DNA of 10,779 bases from DASSBG01 sp965651365 (lineage in GTDB: Bacteria > Pseudomonadota > Gammaproteobacteria > Xanthomonadales > Rhodanobacteraceae), in NCBI GenBank assembly GCA_965651365.1, contig CBFGSA010000095.1, positions 1-10,779 on the forward strand, in the 5' to 3' direction. This document shows, piece by piece, positions 1-6,769 of the stretch (positions are counted from its first letter, which is position 1; every line of letters begins with the position of its first letter). The position numbers and the translations under genes are program-made. The notes beneath the pieces are model-generated. The model was not told the DNA's origin and searched no databases. It worked only from the letters and a program-made list of their open reading frames with translations.

Positions 1-164
1 CCAAGCCGGTGCAGCCGGCGCTGTCCTTCGGGGCCGTGCGGCTGCTGTTCAAGGAAGGCGGCAAGAAGGGCCTGTGGATTCACCCCGATGGCATGAGCGA
101 AGAAGAAACCCGCCGCTACCAGCCACGCGGCCCGGCAGACAGTGCGGAGGAAGCCGGACAATGA
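1..164 (+). CDS. 3' end of an unidentified protein (partial)
   Basis: This is the carboxy-terminal end of a gene that starts before the window. The open frame has whole codons from position 3 and gives 53 residues followed by TGA at 162-164. The visible tail contains a basic and hydrophobic stretch (LLFKEGGKKGLWIHPDG) and then a polar, acidic end (SEEETRRYQPRGPADSAEE). Codons are GC-rich in the third position, as in real genes nearby. The stop overlaps the moeA start in an ATGA arrangement, so the two are very likely co-transcribed and translationally coupled. That suggests a molybdenum-related job such as another cofactor gene or a molybdoenzyme accessory protein, but I do not recognise the family from this fragment. 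Confidence 0.6.
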   Translation, partial: KPVQPALSFGAVRLLFKEGGKKGLWIHPDGMSEEETRRYQPRGPADSAEEAGQ

Positions 165-1414
165 GCACGCCGCTGCTGGATGCCGGCAAGGCGCTGGACA
201 TCATCCGCGAGGCGACGCCGAACCCGGACGCGGAAAGTTGCGCCGTAACCGATGCGCTGGGGCGCGTCGTGCGTGAGGACGTGGCCAGCCCCGCCGCGCT
301 GCCGCCGTTCGACAACTCGGCCATGGACGGTTTCGCCCTGGGCGGCAGTGACGAGCCGGTCGCCGCCGGTACCGAATTGCCGATCGAGGGCAGCCAGGCC
401 GCCGGTGATCCGGCCGCCCGGGCCGGGCAGGGCGCCTGGGAAATCATGACCGGTGCGCGCATGCCGGACGGGCTCGACCGCGTGATTCCGGTCGAGCAGA
501 CCGAGCGCCTGGCGCAGCCGCCGCGGGTGCGGCTGCTGGCCGATGTGCCGCCGCAGCAGAATGTGCGCCATGCCGGCAGCGACATCGCGCGCGGCGACAT
601 CGCCGTGCGTGTCGGCACCGTGCTGGAGTCGCGCCACCTGATGCTGCTGGCGGCGGTCGGCGTGGCCGAAGTGGATGTGGCGCGGCGCCCGCGCGTGGCC
701 GTGCTGAGTACCGGCGAGGAGCTGGTCGACGATCCGGCCGTGGCCTTGCAATCGGGCCAGATCCGCAACTCCAACGGTCCCTACCTGTGCGCCCGTCTGC
801 CGCGGGCCGGCGCCGAGCTGGTGCATGTCGAGACCGTGGGCGACACCGGCGATGCCTTTGTCACCGCGGTGCAAACAGCCCGCCAGGCCGGTGCCGACAT
901 CATCATTTCCAGTGGCGCGGTGTCGATGGGCGCGCGCGATTTCGTGCCGCGCACGCTGACCGAACAGGGCGGCGACATCCTGTTCCACAAACTGGCGATC
1001 CGGCCCGGCAAGCCGCTGCTGTTCGCGCGCTTCGATGACGGCACACTGTTCTTTGGTCTGCCCGGCAATCCGATCGCCACCGCGGTCGGCCAGCGCTTCT
1101 TTGTCGAGGCCGCCTTGCGCCGGATGCTGGGCCTGACGCCCGAGCAGCCGTGGCGCGTGCCCCTTGAAAGCGAATACACTCAGAAGCGAGCGCTGCGTTT
1201 CCATCTCAAGGCGCGCTTGCAGCGCGATGAACAAGGCAAACTGTCCGCCCGGGTGCTGGACGGCCAGCAGTCCTACCGCATCCGGCCCTTCGCCGAGGCC
1301 AATGCCTGGGTGGTGACGCCGCCGGACACCAGCCGGCTGGGGCCGGGAAGCGTCGTCGACGTGTACGGCCCGGGCCATCTCGAGGCCCCCAATCCGGAGA
1401 GTGATCGAGCATGA
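161..1414 (+). CDS. moeA: Molybdopterin molybdenumtransferase MoeA
   Basis: MoeA inserts molybdate into adenylylated molybdopterin to give active molybdenum cofactor in the cytoplasm. The 417-residue product has the family's usual length and motifs: PPFDNSAMDGFA at residues 48-59, MTGARMPDG at 96-104, STGEEL at 183-188, SSGAVSMGARDF at 250-261 (the MPT-binding MoCF_biosynth domain) and GLPGNP at 299-304. The carboxy-terminal domain IV covers about residues 335-410. I chose the ATG at 161 because a GGAGGAA ribosome site lies just upstream, it overlaps the previous stop as ATGA, and homology begins there. The frame stays open upstream to an ATG at 74, but that part overlaps the preceding gene. 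The stop overlaps moaD (ATGA at 1411-1414), so it sits inside a tightly coupled operon. Confidence 0.96.
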   Translation: MSTPLLDAGKALDIIREATPNPDAESCAVTDALGRVVREDVASPAALPPFDNSAMDGFALGGSDEPVAAGTELPIEGSQAAGDPAARAGQGAWEIMTGARMPDGLDRVIPVEQTERLAQPPRVRLLADVPPQQNVRHAGSDIARGDIAVRVGTVLESRHLMLLAAVGVAEVDVARRPRVAVLSTGEELVDDPAVALQSGQIRNSNGPYLCARLPRAGAELVHVETVGDTGDAFVTAVQTARQAGADIIISSGAVSMGARDFVPRTLTEQGGDILFHKLAIRPGKPLLFARFDDGTLFFGLPGNPIATAVGQRFFVEAALRRMLGLTPEQPWRVPLESEYTQKRALRFHLKARLQRDEQGKLSARVLDGQQSYRIRPFAEANAWVVTPPDTSRLGPGSVVDVYGPGHLEAPNPESDRA

Positions 1415-1671
1415 AAATTCGCATCCAATTGCACGGCGCACTGCGCGCGGCCGACCCGTCCGGCCGAATCGAGCTGGAGCTGCCCGCCGACAGCCGCATC
1501 AGCACGGTGCGCGAGAAGTTGGGCGAATATCTGCGTGCGCACCCGGCCGGTGTCACGCCCGAGCTCGTCGCGCGCTCGGCCTTCGCCAGCGAGGAAGAGA
1601 TCCTGCACGATGAGCGCAGCCTGCCCGCCGACGGCGAACTGTCGGTGTTGCCCCCCGTGAGCGGAGGCTGA
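1411..1671 (+). CDS. moaD: Molybdopterin synthase sulfur carrier subunit MoaD
   Basis: MoaD is the small ubiquitin-like subunit of MPT synthase. Its carboxy-terminal Gly-Gly is adenylylated and thiocarboxylated, then donates sulfur to precursor Z (cPMP). The 86-residue product ends in PPVSGG, with the required diglycine as residues 85-86 directly before TGA. It begins with a beta-grasp pattern (MKIRIQLHGALRAA). It is slightly longer than the roughly 81 residues of the E. coli protein. The ATG overlaps the moeA stop, and the moaE ATG follows after a single base, so synthesis of the MoaD and MoaE partners should be coupled. Confidence 0.95.
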   Translation: MKIRIQLHGALRAADPSGRIELELPADSRISTVREKLGEYLRAHPAGVTPELVARSAFASEEEILHDERSLPADGELSVLPPVSGG

Positions 1672-1672
1672 G

Positions 1673-2152
1673 ATGAATGATTTGCATGTGGCCGTGGTCG
1701 AGCGTAGCGAGGCGGCACTCGATGTGGCGGCGGCCATGGAGTTCGTGTCCGATCCGCGCTTCGGAGGTCTGGCCTGCTTTGTCGGCCGGGTGCGCGACCA
1801 CAACCACGGCCGCGCGGTCACCGGCATCACCTATGACGTGTTCGCGCCGCTGGCATTGCGCACGTTTCGCCAGATCGGCGAGGAGATTCGTGCGCAAATC
1901 GATGATCCGCTGCGGCTGTACATTGCTCACGCCAAGGGGCGCCTGGCGGTGGGCGAGCTGGCCGTCGTGGTGACGGCGGCCACGCCGCATCGCGACGAGG
2001 CCTTTCGCGCCTGCCGCATGGGCATCGAGCGGGTCAAGCACGAGGCACCGATCTGGAAACAGGAACACTACGTCGACGGTGACAGCGCCTGGAGTGAAGG
2101 CTGCTCGCTGTGCGCCGAGCCGGAAACGCCAGCCCACGTCCACGGTTCGTGA
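1673..2152 (+). CDS. moaE: Molybdopterin synthase catalytic subunit MoaE
   Basis: MoaE is the large catalytic subunit of MPT synthase and works as a heterotetramer with MoaD to convert cPMP into molybdopterin. The 159-residue product carries the hallmark stretch ERVKHEAPIWKQEHY, with Lys122 and Lys129 at the places of the two essential lysines of E. coli MoaE (119 and 126). FVGRVRDHNHGRAV at about 37-49 is also typical. The carboxy-terminal tail after residue 143 (CSLCAEPETPAHVHGS) contains a CxxC pair and is probably variable. The GGAGG ribosome site lies within the last moaD codons. The stop overlaps a possible GTG start of mobA. Confidence 0.96.
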   Translation: MNDLHVAVVERSEAALDVAAAMEFVSDPRFGGLACFVGRVRDHNHGRAVTGITYDVFAPLALRTFRQIGEEIRAQIDDPLRLYIAHAKGRLAVGELAVVVTAATPHRDEAFRACRMGIERVKHEAPIWKQEHYVDGDSAWSEGCSLCAEPETPAHVHGS

Positions 2153-2163
2153 GCCGCAAGGCG

Positions 2164-2730
2164 ATGCCCGTCCTTGGCGTGGTGCTGGCCGGTGGTCGTT
2201 CGATGCGCATGGGGCGTGACAAGGCCCTGCTGGACTGGCGCGGCAAGACCCTGCTGCAGCACCAGCTCGACTCCCTGCGCGAAGCCGGTGTCGATGACAC
2301 CCGCGTCAGCGGCTTGCGCCCGCAGCACGACGGCATTCCCGATCTCGAACCCGATCGCGGCCCGCTGGCCGGCCTGGCCAGCATCGCTGCAGCCATCGAC
2401 GGAGACGCCGAACTGCTGGTCGTGCCAGTCGATATGCCGCTGCTGACCGCCAGCTTGTTGCGCCGGCTGCTTGTGGCCGGCACAGAAGCCGCGGGCTGCC
2501 TGCGCTTTGTCGGCCACGTCCTGCCGTTGCGGCTGCGCCTGGATACACGCTCGCGTGCCCTGCTGCACCGGCGCATGCAGATGTCCGAGCCACGCGCACG
2601 CTCATTGCGCGCCCTGCAGAAGGCTCTGGATCTGATCGAACTGCCATTGTCCACCGAACAAGCCGCACAGCTCGCCGACATCAACACCCCCGCGGCCTGG
2701 GCGGGCATTCATCAACCCGATTGCGATTGA
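2164..2730 (+). CDS. mobA: Molybdenum cofactor guanylyltransferase MobA
   Basis: MobA transfers GMP from GTP to Mo-molybdopterin, giving the MGD form used by DMSO-reductase-family enzymes such as formate dehydrogenase and nitrate reductase. Its presence implies such enzymes in the cell. The protein opens with the nucleotidyltransferase signature LAGGRSMRMGRDK at residues 8-20. It has DRGPLAGL near 64-71, the metal-binding aspartate in VPVDMPLL at about 90, and the carboxy-terminal DINTPAAW typical of MobA. Length from the ATG at 2164 is 188 residues, normal for the family. An in-frame GTG at 2149 overlaps the moaE stop as GTGA and would add five residues (VSRKA). That start fits the coupling style of this operon, so the choice is open. 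Neither start has a strong ribosome site. Confidence 0.93.
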   Translation: MPVLGVVLAGGRSMRMGRDKALLDWRGKTLLQHQLDSLREAGVDDTRVSGLRPQHDGIPDLEPDRGPLAGLASIAAAIDGDAELLVVPVDMPLLTASLLRRLLVAGTEAAGCLRFVGHVLPLRLRLDTRSRALLHRRMQMSEPRARSLRALQKALDLIELPLSTEQAAQLADINTPAAWAGIHQPDCD

Positions 2731-3031
2731 TGGCATTTCCTCCTCGTCATTCCCGCGCCAGCGTGCCATCCGGAACAATGGGGCGACCCACAAATCTGTC
2801 ATTCCGGACACCGCGCAACGGTGATCCGGAATCCACTCTCTTGCCCGGAACCTCATGTAACCAGGTGGATTCCGGATCGTCGCTGCGCGACGTCCGGAAT
2901 GACGGTGCTATCGGATGAACATTTGTTCCGGACAGCAATGCGCGTTTGCGGAAATGACGAGCGTGAGCATGCCGCCCGCGAGAATCAGGGATAATCAGAC
3001 GCCGTGTTGAAAATGTCAGGAGACGCAGAAG
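2731..3031. other. Intergenic region between mobA and modA
   Basis: This 301-base gap contains no credible gene. It is largely filled by the palindromic repeat cluster. The remaining 70 bases before modA hold GATAAT at 2990-2995, a possible -10 element without a convincing -35 partner, and AGGAGA at 3018-3023, the modA ribosome site. No clear ModE-type operator could be recognised. Confidence 0.6.
2744..2960. repeat. Nested palindromic repeat cluster (four units)
   Basis: Two 39-base units face each other: 2798-2836 (begins GTCATTCCGGA, ends TCCGGAATCCAC) and 2865-2903 (begins GTGGATTCCGGA, ends TCCGGAATGAC). Each also folds alone: unit one pairs TTCCGGA and CACCG with their complements around CGCAA, and unit two pairs CGTCGC with GCGACG around TGC. 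Outside them is a second, more degenerate inverted pair at 2744-2780 and 2920-2960, sharing TCGTCATT and CCGGAACAA. The whole cluster is therefore symmetric about position 2850. It lies between mobA and modA and may end or stabilise transcripts. It resembles proteobacterial REP-type intergenic repeats, a comparison made from memory. Confidence 0.85.
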
Positions 3032-3967
3032 GTGCACAAGACACGATCCTTCAGGTGCGGGTTGTTCGGCTTGCTGATCGCCTGCCTCGCACTGCTTGCC
3101 ATGCCGACCACGAGCGGGGCCGCTGATGCACCAATCCTGCGCGTGGCCTACGCAGGCTCGATGGGTGCGGTGATGGACAATGCGCTGGGGCCGACATTTG
3201 CCAAGGCCCACACGGTACGCTACCAGGGCATTGGCCAGGGCTCGTACGCGCTGGCGCGGCTGCTGGCGGCCCGCCAACTGCGCGCCGACGTGTTCATCGG
3301 CGTTACGCCCGGCCCGGTCAAGGTGTTGAAAGCGGCCGGGCGGATTGGTCCGGCCGAACCCATCGCCAGTACCCGCATGGTGCTGGTCTACAGTCCGACA
3401 AGTCGCTTTGCGGCGGATTTTGCCGCGGCCGCGAATGAATCGGGCAAGGCCGCCTGGACCAGCATTCTGCGCCAGCCGGGCGTGCGCTTCGGCCGCACTG
3501 ATCCGGCGATCGACCCGCAAGGCGCCAATGCCCTGCTCAGCCTGCAACTGGCCGCGCGCTACTACCACCAGCCCGATCTGCTTGAGCACATTGCCGGCCC
3601 GCTGCAGAACCCGCGCCAGATGTTCACCGAAACCTCGCTGATGTCGCGCCTGGAGGCCGGCCAGATCGACGCAACCATCGGCTATCTGAGTGCGGTCCGA
3701 TCGCACCATCTGCCGTACCTGGAGCTGCCCGCAGCCGTCAATCTGGGCGATCCGTCGATGGACGAGATCTGGTACTCCAGGGCCGGCCTTGAACTTCAGG
3801 ATGGCAAGCAGCTCAGGGCACAGCCGCTGGTGTTCTATGCCGCGGTACTGGTCGACGCGCGTCAGCCGGAACGGGCCAAGGCCTTCGTCGAGTTTCTTCG
3901 CAGCCACGAAGGTCAGGCGATCCTGCACCGTCACGGCTACAGCGCGCCGCATGGAGCTGCTCTTTGA
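3032..3967 (+). CDS. modA: Periplasmic molybdate/tungstate-binding protein (ModA/WtpA-like)
   Basis: This is the solute-binding component of an oxoanion ABC importer. The 311-residue precursor has a signal peptide (basic start, hydrophobic core about 11-24, likely cleavage after an Ala near 30-33). The mature part begins with LRVAYAGSMG (36-45), the AGS-type anion-binding loop of this superfamily. FGRTDPAIDPQG at about 153-164 and DATIGYLSA at 213-221 resemble the WtpA/ModA tungstate-molybdate group more than classical E. coli ModA. The start is GTG, supported by AGGAGA 8-9 bases upstream. The TGA overlaps the TTG start of modB. Molybdate specificity is inferred from the adjacent cofactor genes; tungstate is possible. 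Confidence 0.85.
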   Translation: MHKTRSFRCGLFGLLIACLALLAMPTTSGAADAPILRVAYAGSMGAVMDNALGPTFAKAHTVRYQGIGQGSYALARLLAARQLRADVFIGVTPGPVKVLKAAGRIGPAEPIASTRMVLVYSPTSRFAADFAAAANESGKAAWTSILRQPGVRFGRTDPAIDPQGANALLSLQLAARYYHQPDLLEHIAGPLQNPRQMFTETSLMSRLEAGQIDATIGYLSAVRSHHLPYLELPAAVNLGDPSMDEIWYSRAGLELQDGKQLRAQPLVFYAAVLVDARQPERAKAFVEFLRSHEGQAILHRHGYSAPHGAAL

Positions 3968-4809
3968 GTCTGCGCCGCCAGGGTCCATTGCGCCTGTCGG
4001 GCGCATTTGCGGCCCTGGCCCTGTTGCTGCTTCTGACCCCGTTTGCGGGTCTGGTGGTGGCGACCGACTGGAGCAATCTGGCCTTTGCGCCCGGCGATGG
4101 TGGTGCCGTGGCGGTATCGCTGGGTTACAGCCTGCTGGCGCTGGTGCCGATCATAGGCCTGGGTACGCCGCTGGCCTGGTGGCTGGCGCGCCATCGCGTG
4201 CGTGGCCAGTGGGTCATCGATGCGATTTTGCTGCTGGCCCTGCTGACCCCGCCGCTGGCGATGGGACTGCTGCTGGCCAGCGTGTTCGGCCCGTACAGCG
4301 CTGTCGGCAGCCTGCTCGAGCGCACCGGTCTGCTGTTGACCAATTCCGCGCCCGCTTTCGTGACCGCACAATTTTATGCTGCGCTGCCCTACTACGTGAT
4401 CGGTGCCCGAGCCGCCTTCGAGGGCGTGCCGCGCGAGCTGGAACAGATCGCGCTGACCCTGGGTCATTCGCCTGCGCGCTGCTTTTTTGCCGTCAGCCTG
4501 CCGCTGGCCCGGCTCGGCCTGGCCGCCGCCGTGGCGCTGGCCTGGGTGCGCGCGCTGGGCGAGTTCGGCGTGGTGCTGATCGTGGCCTACTACCCGCAGG
4601 GCATCCCGGTGAAGCTGTGGGTGAACCTGCAGAACATCGGCCTGGACGCCGTGTACCCGCTGTTGTGGATATTCTTCCTGGTGGCGCTGCCCCTGCCGCT
4701 GGTGCTTGGCCTGGCCGTCCGACGGAGGAGAGGAGCTTGGGTGGCAGAAACTGTTCGGCCTGCAAAGCCCCACCGCCGGTCCATTTTTTCGTCGATTCTC
4801 GACCCATAG
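3964..4809 (+). CDS. modB: Molybdate/tungstate ABC transporter permease ModB
   Basis: This is the inner-membrane channel subunit, expected to form a homodimer with two ModC subunits. The product is 281 residues with several hydrophobic helices (about 12-34, 51-74, 84-108, 130-150, 184-210 and 232-252). The cytoplasmic EAA-type loop covers about 157-180 (RELEQIALTLGHSPARCF), and RALGEFG at 196-202 is a ModB-type signature. The start is TTG overlapping the modA stop (TTGA), with GGAG upstream at about 3954. The last 25 residues (257-281, after VRRRR) and the TAG stop come from an inserted palindromic element, so the carboxy terminus is probably not ancestral. The membrane part is intact and function is probably kept. 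Confidence 0.88.
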   Translation: MSLRRQGPLRLSGAFAALALLLLLTPFAGLVVATDWSNLAFAPGDGGAVAVSLGYSLLALVPIIGLGTPLAWWLARHRVRGQWVIDAILLLALLTPPLAMGLLLASVFGPYSAVGSLLERTGLLLTNSAPAFVTAQFYAALPYYVIGARAAFEGVPRELEQIALTLGHSPARCFFAVSLPLARLGLAAAVALAWVRALGEFGVVLIVAYYPQGIPVKLWVNLQNIGLDAVYPLLWIFFLVALPLPLVLGLAVRRRRGAWVAETVRPAKPHRRSIFSSILDP

Positions 4810-4893
4810 CACCACTATGACCCTTCGAATCGCCAAAAAACTGGCCTCGGCGGTAGAGCTTTTCGGCTCGAACGTTCCTGCCAACCAAGCTCC
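4732..4893. repeat. 162-bp imperfect palindrome, MITE-like, at the modB-modC junction
   Basis: Nearly the whole stretch folds back on itself. Paired blocks, outside to inside: GGAGCTTGG 4732-4740 with CCAAGCTCC 4885-4893; TGGCAG 4742-4747 with 4878-4883; AAC 4749-4751 with 4874-4876; AAAGC 4764-4768 with 4858-4862; ACCGCCG 4772-4778 with 4848-4854; TTTTTT 4784-4789 with AAAAAA 4835-4840; CGATTC 4793-4798 with 4827-4832; CATAG 4805-4809 with CTATG 4815-4819. It is lower in GC than the flanking genes and carries no transposase. It supplies the modB stop (4807-4809) and an ATG in frame with modC (4817). No clear target-site duplication was seen. Confidence 0.8.
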
Positions 4894-4897
4894 CGGC

Positions 4898-5881
4898 ATG
4901 GTGCAGATCACCTGCCGCATGCAGCAGCCGATTGCCCTCGATCTCGATTTCGAGGTGGAGCGCTTTACCGTGCTGCTGGGCAGCAGCGGCGAGGGCAAGA
5001 CCGTGCTGCTGCGCGCCATCGCCGGCCTGCTCGACGCCGGGGTCGAGCCCTTTGGCAAGCAGCCGGTGCAGCAGCGCGCGGTAGGCTATCTGCCGCAGGG
5101 TTACGGCCTGTTCCCGCATCTCAATGCCTGGCGCAACGTGGCCTTCGCCCTGCGCGGACCGGAGCGCAAGGCGCATGCCCTGGAGTGGCTGCGCCGGGTG
5201 CACATGGCCGAGCGCGCCGAGCAGCATCCGGCCGCACTGTCCGGCGGTCAGCAGCAGCGTGTGGCCCTGGCCCGGGCCCTGGCCCGGCGGCCGCGTCTGC
5301 TGCTGCTGGATGAGCCGACCTCGGCGCTCGACCCGGCCACCCGCGACGAAGTGGTGGCCGAGTTGATCGGCGAAGTGCACGAGGCCGGCATCCCTGCGCT
5401 GGCGGTCAGCCACGACCCGGCGCTGGCCGCCGTGGCCGACCGCCTGGTAGTGCTGCACCGGCGCCGGATTGTGCAGAGTGGTACGCCCGCCGAGGTCATG
5501 GCCGACCCGGTCAACGGCAGCGTGGCGCGCCTGCTCGGCTACCGCAACATCCGCCGCGGCGTTATTGCCGATGGTCACCTTCACTGGAGTGCGGCCGATG
5601 TGATGCTGCCGGTCGCGACTGAACTGCCGAACGGCAGCGCCGTGCATTGGCATGTGCCGCCGCAGGATATCCGGATTTCAGCCCGCGCCACTGCACCCGT
5701 CGGCGCCGTTCCCGCCGTGCACGAGCTCAGCCAGATCGCCGTCCGCGAGCGCTACCTCGGCTTCGCCTGCGGCAGCGACCGGCTCTGGGTCGCAACCACT
5801 GATGCCCAATCACCCCCGCAGCCCTGCGCGCTGTACTGGCCGCCGCATGTCCTGCGCCACTGGCCCATTACAAGTGGCTGA
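4898..5881 (+). CDS. modC: Molybdate/tungstate ABC transporter ATP-binding protein ModC
   Basis: This is the ATPase that drives the ModB channel. Counting from the ATG at 4898 (327 residues): Walker A GSSGEGKT at 28-35, Q-loop YLPQGYGLFPH with Gln67, signature LSGGQQQR at 114-121, Walker B LLLLDEP at 134-140, and H-loop SH at 171-172. A TOBE/Mop-like regulatory region follows from about residue 212 (HWHVPPQDIRI at 250-260). The start is uncertain. No ribosome site precedes 4898. An in-frame ATG at 4817, ten bases after the modB stop begins, could be used by reinitiation and would add 27 residues starting MTLRIAKKLAS, encoded by the palindromic insert. A strong GGAGGAGAGGAG lies at 4724-4735, now far from either start. 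Confidence 0.9.
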   Translation: MVQITCRMQQPIALDLDFEVERFTVLLGSSGEGKTVLLRAIAGLLDAGVEPFGKQPVQQRAVGYLPQGYGLFPHLNAWRNVAFALRGPERKAHALEWLRRVHMAERAEQHPAALSGGQQQRVALARALARRPRLLLLDEPTSALDPATRDEVVAELIGEVHEAGIPALAVSHDPALAAVADRLVVLHRRRIVQSGTPAEVMADPVNGSVARLLGYRNIRRGVIADGHLHWSAADVMLPVATELPNGSAVHWHVPPQDIRISARATAPVGAVPAVHELSQIAVRERYLGFACGSDRLWVATTDAQSPPQPCALYWPPHVLRHWPITSG

Positions 5882-6189
5882 GTGCGCGGTTCGCCTGTCC
5901 CATCCAGCGCCGGGTCGACATTGTCATGGAAACACCATCCGGGTCCGGGCATCGATGCGACCGATTGGATCCGGACTGGGATTACCGCGACCTGATCCAG
6001 GATGTGCGGGCGCTGTACGCCGTCGGTCGCGAACTGGCCGGCGCACGCAACTGGCCCCAGGATGACGGTCAGCCGCCCTGCGGGTTCCGGCCGGTCGGTC
6101 GGCCCCGGGATGATGGCCAGCTTGCCATACCGGCCAGACGATGCCGGTCAGTTCCAGGATGAACAAACTGCCGCAGAGTCCGAGGTTCC
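5882..6189. other. Convergent spacer between modC and mscL, with a doubtful small ORF
   Basis: modC and mscL point towards each other across 308 bases. A possible small + strand frame at 5926-6162 encodes 78 residues, with plausible codons mainly in its first half (CDRLDPDWDYRDLIQDVRAL), but it has no ribosome site and no family I recognise. Two near-identical 20-base direct repeats, beginning GGCCCC, lie at 6053-6072 and 6101-6120. Small hairpins (ACCGGC/GCCGGT at 6129-6148, GTCCGAG/CTCAGAC at 6178-6195) could act in termination for the convergent transcripts, but neither is followed by a T run. Confidence 0.4.
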
Positions 6190-6600
6190 TCAGACCGGTC
6201 GCTTTTTCAGCGCGTCGCGGATTTCGGTCAGCAGCACGATGTCTTCGGTCGGCGCGGCCGGTTCCTCGGGTTTTTCCTCTTCCTTGCGCTTCAGGCGGTT
6301 GATGCCCTTGATCACCAGGAAGATCGCCCAGGCAATGATCAGGAAAGTGATGATGGTGTTGATGAAAAGGCCGTAGTTGATGCTGGTGCCGCCCTTGCCG
6401 TCTGGCCCGGCCGCCACCAACACCCATTTCAGCTTCGAGAAGTCGATGCCACCGGTCGCCAGGCCGACGATCGGCATGATCACGTCGCTGACCAGCGACT
6501 TGACGATGGCTCCAAATGCACCGCCGATGACGATGCCCACGGCCATGTCGATGACATTGCCCTTCATGGCAAATTCCTTGAACTCACTCATCATGCTCAT
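6190..6600 (-). CDS. mscL: Large-conductance mechanosensitive channel MscL
   Basis: MscL is a homopentameric inner-membrane valve that opens under membrane tension and releases solutes during hypo-osmotic shock. The product is 136 residues, the same length as the E. coli channel. It opens with MSMMSEFKEFAMKGNVIDMA, the conserved amino-terminal helix. TM1 follows at about 19-45 (AVGIVIGGAFGAIVKSLV), then a periplasmic loop and TM2 at about 77-101 (YGLFINTIITFLIIAWAIFL). A charged cytoplasmic tail begins KRKEEEKPEEP and ends in a helix at about 118-132. I chose the ATG at 6598-6600 because GGAG lies seven bases upstream; a second ATG three codons later is possible. The gene stands apart from its neighbours and is probably transcribed alone. 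Confidence 0.96.
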   Translation of the reverse strand: MSMMSEFKEFAMKGNVIDMAVGIVIGGAFGAIVKSLVSDVIMPIVGLATGGIDFSKLKWVLVAAGPDGKGGTSINYGLFINTIITFLIIAWAIFLVIKGINRLKRKEEEKPEEPAAPTEDIVLLTEIRDALKKRPV

Positions 6601-6650
6601 TGCATTTCTCCAGATATTGAAAGACGGATGGCTCGAAGATTGAAACAAAC

Positions 6651-6691
6651 GTCATTCCGGGGCTGCGCGAAGCGCAGAACCCGGAATCCAC
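6651..6691. repeat. Solitary palindromic repeat unit
   Basis: The unit begins GTCATTCCGGG and ends CCCGGAATCCAC, the same ends as the units between mobA and modA. It folds into a long hairpin: ATTCCGGG pairs with CCCGGAAT and CTGCGC pairs with GCGCAG around a GAA loop at 6669-6671. It lies 51 bases upstream of the mscL start and downstream of the hydrolase gene, in a 169-base gap that otherwise shows nothing clear. Confidence 0.85.
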
Positions 6692-6769
6692 CCGCTGGCG
6701 CACGCTTGCCTCGCGGCCTGAAGAACGCCATGACAGGCTCACGAGGCGCAACTGCGTCAACAAGCGCGC

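Noticed and set aside
2721..2918. Small + strand ORF over the palindromic repeats
   Set aside because: It is simply translation of the repeat units (SFRTPRNGDPEST, LRDVRNDG), a common spurious annotation.
2747..4006. 419-codon - strand frame across the repeat cluster and modA
   Set aside because: It is antisense to a convincing binding protein, and its composition (many His, Gln, Arg) is that of a shadow frame.
5926..6162. 78-codon + strand ORF after modC
   Set aside because: It lacks a ribosome site and its second half looks like random GC-rich translation; mentioned only within the spacer entry.
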